Positions 58,341 through 64,000 of a DNA stretch of 64,000 nucleotides are shown one piece after another; positions within the stretch are counted from its first letter, which is position 1, and every line of letters starts with the position of its first letter. The notes under the pieces are model-generated. The model did not search any database. It saw nothing but the letters and a program-made list of their open reading frames with translations, and had not been told where the DNA came from. The position numbers were made by a program, and so were the translations under genes. Origin of the DNA: Acanthosepion esculentum. Lineage: Eukaryota > Mollusca > Cephalopoda > Sepiida > Sepiidae. The stretch is taken from contig OZ038498.1 of assembly GCA_964036315.1 (NCBI GenBank), positions 13,310,850 to 13,374,849 of the forward strand, given 5' to 3'.

Positions 58341-58521
58341 CACATTACGATAAAGAGTCTGGCATACACCAGTATATTTTCGGCTAAATGTCCATTCGGT
58401 TAAATGTCCGTCGGACAAAAGTACCTCAGCCAAACGTCCCTCAGCCAAATGTCCCTCAGCCAAATGTCACCCAGCCAAATGTCCCTCAGCCAAATGCCCC
58501 TCAGCCAAATGTCCGAGTACC
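57311..58521. mobile_element. Non-autonomous element bounded by inverted GGACATTTGGCTGAG arrays
   Basis: The left end carries direct copies of GACATTTGGC (57,331-57,385) and the right end (58,381-58,516) carries their reverse complement as a 15-bp array (CCTCAGCCAAATGTC, about eight units). A 9-bp direct repeat ATCCACTCC flanks the whole (57,302-57,310 and 58,522-58,530), consistent with a target duplication. Inside, a segment of about 370 bp is present twice in direct orientation (57,383-57,770 and about 57,848-58,190), with a second GACATTTGGC array between the copies (57,799-57,842). A TA microsatellite is at 58,295-58,340. No coding sequence. The class is unknown; 9-bp duplications occur with Mutator-type elements. 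Confidence 0.7.
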
Positions 58522-59049
58522 ATCCACTCCTGAAATTGATGATCATGACCTAATTTTGGCTAAAAAAATTAATTTTGGCCCAAAGTATTGCTGAGACACT
58601 AGAAATATCCAGGGCATTGGATGCCATCAACCAAATTAGTGTTGTTATACTCTGCTTCAAATTAAACCTCTTTCTGATTCATTCCATACCAAAACCTGCC
58701 AGATGGATATGAACGCTATGAATGCAAAATGAAAAATAATAATGTTGCTCTCTGCATCGGAGCTGCAATCATCCCACTCACAAATCCTAAAAAATATTAA
58801 ACAAAATTTAAATGTTAGGGGCAACCATGAACATTGCCACTAAAGCAAAAGCATGACAAAAGATACTGAGTTGTGTATCCACCCTGACTGCATAAAAGGA
58901 CCTGAGATTCACTTTAGCTATAGGACTGTGTCCCCTGGAGTCACGACTACTATCACCAAGCTGCTCACTCCAGAGCATTAGAAGCCGGTTCAAGCAATGA
59001 TATACATTTGAAATTATTAGGAGAATTTGATAATTATATAGCGGCGCTA
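58522..59049. other. Intronic sequence, no feature recognised
   Basis: Less AT-biased than its surroundings. The minus frame at 58,808-58,993 has no recognised motif. Confidence 0.4.
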
Positions 59050-59265
59050 TATTGAGTCTGATTTGCTACCTCTTCATCACCAAGGCCCATTGGAACAGTT
59101 GGTATGGTGTTTGCTTGACAACCTAACTGTCAGGGTTTCAATTCTCGGTAGTGGATGCGCACTGCTGATGAGTCCCAAATATAGGACGAAACGGCTGTCC
59201 AGTGCTTTCTGCATTCTGTTGAGGTTTCAGACTCGATGAATCACTTATATATATATATATATATA
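59050..59265 (+). mobile_element. tRNA-headed SINE-like element carrying a hammerhead ribozyme
   Basis: A tRNA-like head (about 59,085-59,148) contains CATTGGAACAGTTGGTATGG (D-arm/A-box position) and CAGGGTTTCAATTCT (T-arm/B-box position). It is followed at once by a complete type I hammerhead (59,153-59,216), then GTTGAGGTTTCAGACTCGAT GAATCACT and a TA tail. Pol III-type head plus hammerhead is the organisation of Schistosoma Sm-alpha retroposons, and animal retrozymes also encode such ribozymes. No other copy of this family was seen in the window. The 5' boundary is uncertain. It lies in the A-B intron, antisense to the gene. Confidence 0.7.
59153..59216 (+). ncRNA. Hammerhead self-cleaving ribozyme, type I
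   Basis: All core elements are present. Stem I 5' strand GCACTG (59,159-59,164); CTGATGA (59,165-59,171); stem II GTCC/GGAC (59,172-59,175 with 59,184-59,187) closed by an 8-nt loop; GAAA (59,188-59,191). A two-base-pair stem III AC/GT has loop GGCT (59,191-59,198). The cleavage triplet is GTC (59,197-59,199), followed by stem I 3' strand CAGTGC (59,200-59,205), which pairs perfectly. Beyond an asymmetric bulge TTTCT the stem continues GGATGC with GCATTC, the kind of extended stem I used for tertiary loop contacts. A very short stem III is typical of ribozymes in animal retroelements. No core base deviates from consensus. Confidence 0.9.
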
Positions 59266-59572
59266 TATTTAACAAGATTTGTGTTTCATTTTTATTGTAT
59301 TTTCCCAATTTTGTGAATAAGATGTTGTACATCAAGATGAAAATTATGGGTAAACTGACTAAAGTTGATGTTTTGTTCTGTTCTTGTTTGTTTACTTCCA
59401 ATTATTTCAGTTATTATCAAGTACCGGATGCTCTCAGTATGATCAACAGGATATTAATTCAAATATACGCATATGATAGACGTAATATATATAGAAGTTG
59501 GCTAAATAAAAACAAAATCTTTAAGAAAGACAAAGAAAGCAACAAAGAGTAAATGACAAAAATGTTGGAAAT
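59266..59572. other. Non-coding, no feature recognised
   Basis: AT-rich sequence between the ribozyme element and a Tc1 relic. Confidence 0.45.
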
Positions 59573-60135
59573 GTGTGCAAATTAATTGAAACAACCACTT
59601 TAGTTTTATTTCTTTTACCCTATGGTCAGTTTTAGACCCACTGGAGTGAAAGGGTGTAATCGGCTTCTATTTTTCCCCCTCATATTAGGTCATTTGCAGT
59701 GGTGTGCAGTAAGATGAATTTGTTTTGAGGGTCTCTCATGTAACTTGTGCGGCTCTGAAAAATATTGCGTCATCCATGATTCCATCAGATTTTTATCATG
59801 CCCAGACACTATTGTCTTAACTGTTGATTAGTTGTCCTACAGCCATTGTCTGCGATGGGCATTACTACAAGGAAGTTTATGAAAATTGTAACGCTGCATG
59901 AACATACTGGCAAGCCTTACCACTGAGCAAATTAAAGTACTATAGACTGGCCGGAAACTCTCCTGATTTAATTCCAATCGAGAATCTGTGGTCAATCTAC
60001 AATGAACGACTTTATCAAATGGATATACCAAGTACTAACATGTGTACTAGGTCATGTTTCATTGGAAAAATACAGAAAAAAAAGTAAATAATAATGGAAT
60101 TATTTGTTTCGTTTCAATAAATTTGCACAAAGGTG
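59573..60135 (+). mobile_element. Tc1-type transposon relic
   Basis: The inverted ends TGTGCAAATTAATTGAAAC (59,574-59,592) and its degenerate complement GTTTCAATAAATTTGCACAA AGGTG (60,111-60,135, then TA) enclose about 560 bp. Transposase traces in several frames include a degenerate catalytic end reading RLAGNSPDLIPIENLWSIYN ERLYQMDIP at about 59,945-60,030 (SPDLxPIEN holds the third catalytic residue). A decayed block lies upstream. Most of the gene is deleted or frameshifted. An orphan end of the same family lies at 49,011. Confidence 0.75.
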
Positions 60136-60605
60136 TAAATACAAAAAGCCAGAAAAACAATTTGCTTCATCTATAAGGAAAAATAACAAATAATTTAAAT
60201 AATTTCATAATCTTTATCAATTCACAACATTTAATAAAAAGCAAAAAGAAACGCTGAAACAAAATTTCCTTTCTTTTTAGTCTGACATTTCAAAATGTTC
60301 ATTATTAGAAGAATCCAATGAAGACCATGCATTGTTATTAAGATAAAACATAAATCCAATTTTTGATGTGTTAGTGAGTAGAAATCGCTAAATAAATGAT
60401 TTTTTATTTGTTCATGCATATAGCAGAAGAAGAATCAACAGGGATTTGATTTTGAGTCCATTTCAATCAATCACTTGCACATTATGCAACAAAACATGTG
60501 ACCAACTAAATTTGATGAAAAATTTCACATTAACTTCAATGTAGACATTTGTGTTTAAACACGAAAAAAAAATACAGAAAAGCGTACAAAGAGAAAGACA
60601 CGAAA

Positions 60606-61861
60606 TAGTATAAAAAGTAATTTACATCAGATTGAACTTTGGCATTCTAATAAAAGTTTTCTAAAAGATTTCATCTCCTTTTTTTTATACCTTGTTACAT
60701 ACTGACCTTATATACACCTGGTCTACTTAATTAAGGGTGAAGCCATATAAATGTTACAAAATTAGTATAAAAAGTAATTTACATCAGATTGAACTTTGGC
60801 ATTCTAATAAAAGTTTTCTAAAAGATTTCATCTCCTTTTTTTTATACCTTGTTACATACTGACCTTATATACACCTGGTCTACTTAATTAAGGGTGAAGC
60901 CATATAAATGTTACAAAATTAGTATAAAAAGTAATTTACATCAGATTGAACTTTGGCATTCTAATAAAAGTTTTCTAAAAGATTTCATCTCCTTTTTTTT
61001 ATACCTTGTTACATACTGACCTTATATACACCTGGTCTACTTAATTAAGGGTGAAGCCATATAAATGTTACAAAATTAGTATAAAAAGTAATTTACATCA
61101 GATTGAACTTTGGCATTCTAATAAAAGTTTTCTAAAAGATTTCATCTCCTTTTTGTTACACCTTGTTACATACTGACCTTATATACACCTGGTCTACTTA
61201 ATTAAGGGTGAAGCCATATAAATGTTACAAAATTAGTATAAAAAGTAATTTACATCAGATTGAACTTTGGCATTCTAATAAAAGTTTTCTAAAAGATTTC
61301 ATCTCCTTTTTGTTATACCTTGTTACATACTGACCTTATATACACCTGGTCTACTTAATTAAGGGTGAAGCCATATAAATGTTACAAAATTAGTATAAAA
61401 AGTAATTTACATCAGATTGAACTTTGGCATTCTAATAAAAGTTTTCTAAAAGATTTCATCTCCTTTTTGTTATACCTTGTTACATACTGACCTTATATAC
61501 ACCTGGTCTACTTAATTAAGGGTGAAGCCATATAAATGTTACAAAATTAGTATAAAAAGTAATTTACATCAGATTGAACTTTGGCATTCTAATAAAAGTT
61601 TTCTAAAAGATTTCATCTCCTTTTTGTTATACCTTGTTACATACTGACCTTATATACACCTGGTCTACTTAATTAAGGGTGAAGCCATATAAATGTTACA
61701 AAATTAGTATAAAAAGTAATTTACATCAGATTGAACTTTGGCATTCTAATAAAAGTTTTCTAAAAGATTTCATCTCCTTTTTGTTATACCTTGTTACATA
61801 CTGACCTTATATACACCTGGTCTACTTAATTAAGGGTGAAGCCATATAAATGTTACAGAAT
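60606..61861. repeat. 157-bp satellite array, eight near-identical copies
   Basis: Units begin TAGTATAAAAAGTAATTTAC at 60,606, 60,763, 60,920, 61,077, 61,234, 61,391, 61,548 and 61,705. Copies are almost identical. The main variant is CTCCTTTTTTTTATACC in the first three copies against CTCCTTTTTGTTATACC in later ones (one has GTTACACC). Each unit contains TTGTTACATACTGACCTTAT and GTCTACTTAATTAAGGGTGA. The homogeneity points to recent unequal exchange or amplification. It sits in the A-B intron. No ORF. Confidence 0.97.
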
Positions 61862-62623
61862 TGGTGCTTAAAACGTCATTGGAGATTAGATATGACATTT
61901 GGAATTGGGAACCAAACAACAAAATGAAGTTTGGTCGCACTGAAGAGCACGGATAAGACTGGCTCCTGAATAAACATTTTCTCTCAAATTCTTGTGTGTG
62001 TTATTTTATATTAAGAGAGAGAATTTAAGCACTAGATCCTGTGCAGTGCGCAAGAGTTAATGCTGAGTAGAAGGCTGCATCAAAAGAAGCAAAGCAACAG
62101 CTGTACGTTGCCAATCCAAAGAATAGGACCACTAAAAAAACAAAACAAAAAAAAACACAATTTCCATCCCCAAACAATCTTGGAATGATTCCTAACATAT
62201 AGACACACAGGAGATACCTCATTGTTGTAGAATGGTAAGCAATCTGGACTTGTAGATCATTTTTGTGGGTTCAGTAACTATATTTGCTGTCCCATACTCT
62301 TGTTTGTATTTAACTAAGCTTAGTAAATAATAAGTATATACCTAAGATTTATTCACTGAAATAATGAATGGAAAAAAATGGAAATTTTAAATGTTCAAAA
62401 ATCAGTAATTCTTTTTTGTTGAGTTAATGCTTTTTCATCAGAAGCATTGTAATCATCACTATGGTCACAATCACAATCAATCCAGTCATCATCATCAGCA
62501 GCAGCAGCATGTGAATGCAAGCAAATAGCAATTCTGCTAAGAAATTAAAATGAGCAGAGCTACAAATTACTAAATTCTACAAAGAATAAGGTTTAACGGC
62601 AAAATTTCCGACTCTTAACATAC
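61862..62623. other. Intronic sequence adjacent to exon A
   Basis: Short (ATC)n/(AGC)n patch near 62,450-62,510. No element recognised. Confidence 0.45.
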
Positions 62624-62743
62624 CTGGTGTGGGCTCAGTATCATGGTCAGCCCAGTTCTGCAACACCCTGAAAGATGGTGATGGAATGTGCTTTCCCTTG
62701 TAGCGGATGGAGGCTTCACAGTAATTACCTACTTGACCTGAAT
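62624..62743 (-). CDS. PDZ-LIM (Enigma/ZASP-like) linker exon A
   Basis: A 120-nt exon on the minus strand with a strong acceptor (ATTCTTTTGCCTTTCTCTAG) and donor (CACCAG|GTATGT), phase 1 at both ends, no stop. It encodes SGQVGNYCEASIRYKGKHIP SPSFRVLQNW ADHDTEPTP. The motif IPSPSFRVLQ is shared with exon B and, as IPSRVFKVLQ, with exon C. The donor phase and the acceptor phase of exon B join as G+AT (Asp) without disturbing the frame. Upstream exons (the PDZ domain if the family call is right) would lie beyond the right edge; none is visible between 62,744 and 64,000. Confidence 0.75.
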
Positions 62744-63300
62744 CTAGAGAAAGGCAAAAGAATAAAAAAGGCTTTCAATCTCGGGTAACCAGGGTGAAAA
62801 CTCTAACATAACCAAGAGCAATTGCTTGACTGCAAATATTCTGGAAATTGCTTTAGAGTTTGTTTTTTTGAGAGTATTATAGGAGTTCAGTTGACAGAAT
62901 AAATCAGTTGGTGAAGATCATGTAGCTGATGAACCAATGCATGTGACAGAATGGAAAAATTCATTCTATACAGATAGAATTCTGATAATGTTTCTTATTT
63001 GTTATTAAAAATGGTTTTAAAAATGCACATAAAAATCATAGCAAAAGTAACAAATTTAATTTTAAAATTTCTTGAATTTTCATAACTGCAGATTTCCTTT
63101 TCCGGAACACTGGCCAAACCCTGCAAAAGCTTCTGTATCAATATTGTATCAATAATATTGTATCAATAATATTGTATCAATAATATTTTAAACTAAGCTT
63201 TTAATCTTAATTTTTGACCTTGTTCAATATGTTTAACTGATATATTTTTTCTATAGTAACAAATTAAATTATAACAATTTTATGCATATTATTTGACTAA
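62744..63300. other. Non-coding, no feature recognised
   Basis: A small tandem ATTGTATCAATA repeat (three to four units, about 63,139-63,185) is the only structure. Confidence 0.5.
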
Positions 63301-63604
63301 GGCATGATGGAGTAATGGATAGTGGCTTGGATTGAGGAATCGGAGAGCTGAGTTCAAATTCCACTTGAATCCGTTACATTCACTTACATGCTAATACCCT
63401 TCAGACTCCTCCTCTTCTTCTCCCCCCCAGCTATGGGTAAGTAGCAGGACAGACCAAGTTCTATAGCCTTGGATGGTAACTGGTCTACCACAGAAAGAAG
63501 TGGCAACCTACTGCATGAAAAAAAATCTGCCTTGTCAGTCATGTATCGAAAGATACATGATCGCCTAAGCATGTATCAAGTATGGCGCATAACTGACTGA
63601 CTGA
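63301..63604 (+). mobile_element. tRNA-derived SINE (family A), full-length copy
   Basis: GGCATGATGGAGTAATGGAT, GAGTTCAAATTCCACTTGAA, CACTTACATGCTAATACCC, ATAGCCTTGGATGGTAACTG, AAATCTGCCTTGTCAGTCAT, the hairpin GTATCGAAAGATACATGATC and the tail GCGCATAACTGACTGACTGA. Head and tail are both complete. Confidence 0.9.
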
Positions 63605-63880
63605 TTTGAACAAGTATCTTTATTTGTTTTTTATCTTAACATTTTCATCAATATACTCTTCTTGTTGCATCCAATGCACTTTCAAAGCTCTTTAATGCAT
63701 TTAGCACTAATGATTTCTTTTTAATGCTATGCGTAGGCCAAGAACAGAACAATGTGGATTCCCCAGAGATTAAATAGTGTCGATGGAGAAAACGTATGCA
63801 TCACAGCAGTGTGTAGAAGACAAAATAAAAGTACAGGAAGAATTTCAGAAAAGGAAATGTTAATTGGCACTGAATGCATT

Positions 63881-64000
63881 ACCATATTTTCCAGCTTACA
63901 AGACACTGCAGCTTGGAAGAAGCACCCTGATATCAGAAAGAAATTTCTAAAAAAAAAAAAGTCCTTCTCATACAACAACACATTCACCATGCATCCCCTC
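63881..64000 (+). repeat. Dispersed short repeat (ACCATATTTTCCAGC type), copy 2
   Basis: ACCATATTTTCCAGCTTACA AGACACTGCAGCTTGGAAGA followed by an A-run and CATACAACAACACATTCA, collinear with 39,617-39,720. It runs to the window edge. Confidence 0.7.

Noticed and set aside
60606..61861. Regular array that could be mistaken for a CRISPR
   Set aside because: The whole 157-bp unit is conserved with no variable spacers, and the DNA is eukaryotic.
63778..64000. Stop-free plus frame of about 74 codons at the right edge
   Set aside because: Half of it is the dispersed ACCATATTTTCCAGC repeat and a poly-A run.

Overview
The window looks like intergenic and intronic DNA from a mollusc, most likely a cephalopod of the octopus type. 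It is strongly AT-rich and CpG-poor, with very long (TA)n, (CA)n, (GATA)n and (ATC)n tracts. It is packed with decayed transposons: jockey/CR1-like and RTE-like non-LTR elements, gypsy LTR elements, a Penelope-like element with a GIY-YIG nuclease, Tc1/mariner elements and several tRNA-headed SINE families. No bacterial gene organisation is present. Most long open frames in the window are antisense or low-complexity artefacts. The taxon is inferred from repeat character, not from a marker gene.

Host gene: four short exons on the minus strand (62,624-62,743; 55,488-55,688; 49,771-49,935; 46,581-46,714) all start in phase 1. The first three also end in phase 1 at clean GT donors. All four encode variants of one motif, IPSxxFxxLQ or QSRSMRIIQ. 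This resembles the linker motif QSRSFRILAQMTGTE found between the PDZ and LIM domains of Enigma/ZASP/LDB3 proteins. I infer part of the linker of a PDZ-LIM gene, with the PDZ exons expected beyond 64 kb and the LIM exons below 46.5 kb or outside the window. Weaker exon candidates lie at 10,200, 12,871, 27,703 and 28,030.

Layout: 1-3.3 kb holds two copies of a jockey/CR1-like element, the second split by a mariner and microsatellites. 4.1 kb is a solo gypsy LTR. 7-7.8 kb is a Penelope remnant. 13.7-15.8 kb is a gypsy relic split by a palindromic tRNA-headed SINE with a 12-bp target duplication. 21-23.5 kb is a gypsy element with both LTRs. 24.5-28.1 kb is an unusual CpG-retaining stretch. 28.1-36 kb is a nested pile of SINEs, non-LTR elements and a Tc1 that landed in a reverse-transcriptase YxDD motif. 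36.5-37.6 kb is an AT satellite. 40-43 kb and 46-50 kb are SINEs and microsatellites. 52-55 kb holds another jockey-like relic with a minisatellite grown from its own codons. 57.3-58.5 kb is a non-autonomous element bounded by inverted GACATTTGGC arrays. 59 kb carries a SINE-like unit with a complete type I hammerhead ribozyme. 60.6-61.9 kb is a homogeneous 8 x 157-bp satellite.

The strongest leads are the hammerhead-bearing SINE, the repeated-motif PDZ-LIM exons, the palindromic tRNA-headed SINE family, and hammerhead-like hairpins in the tails of several SINE families.
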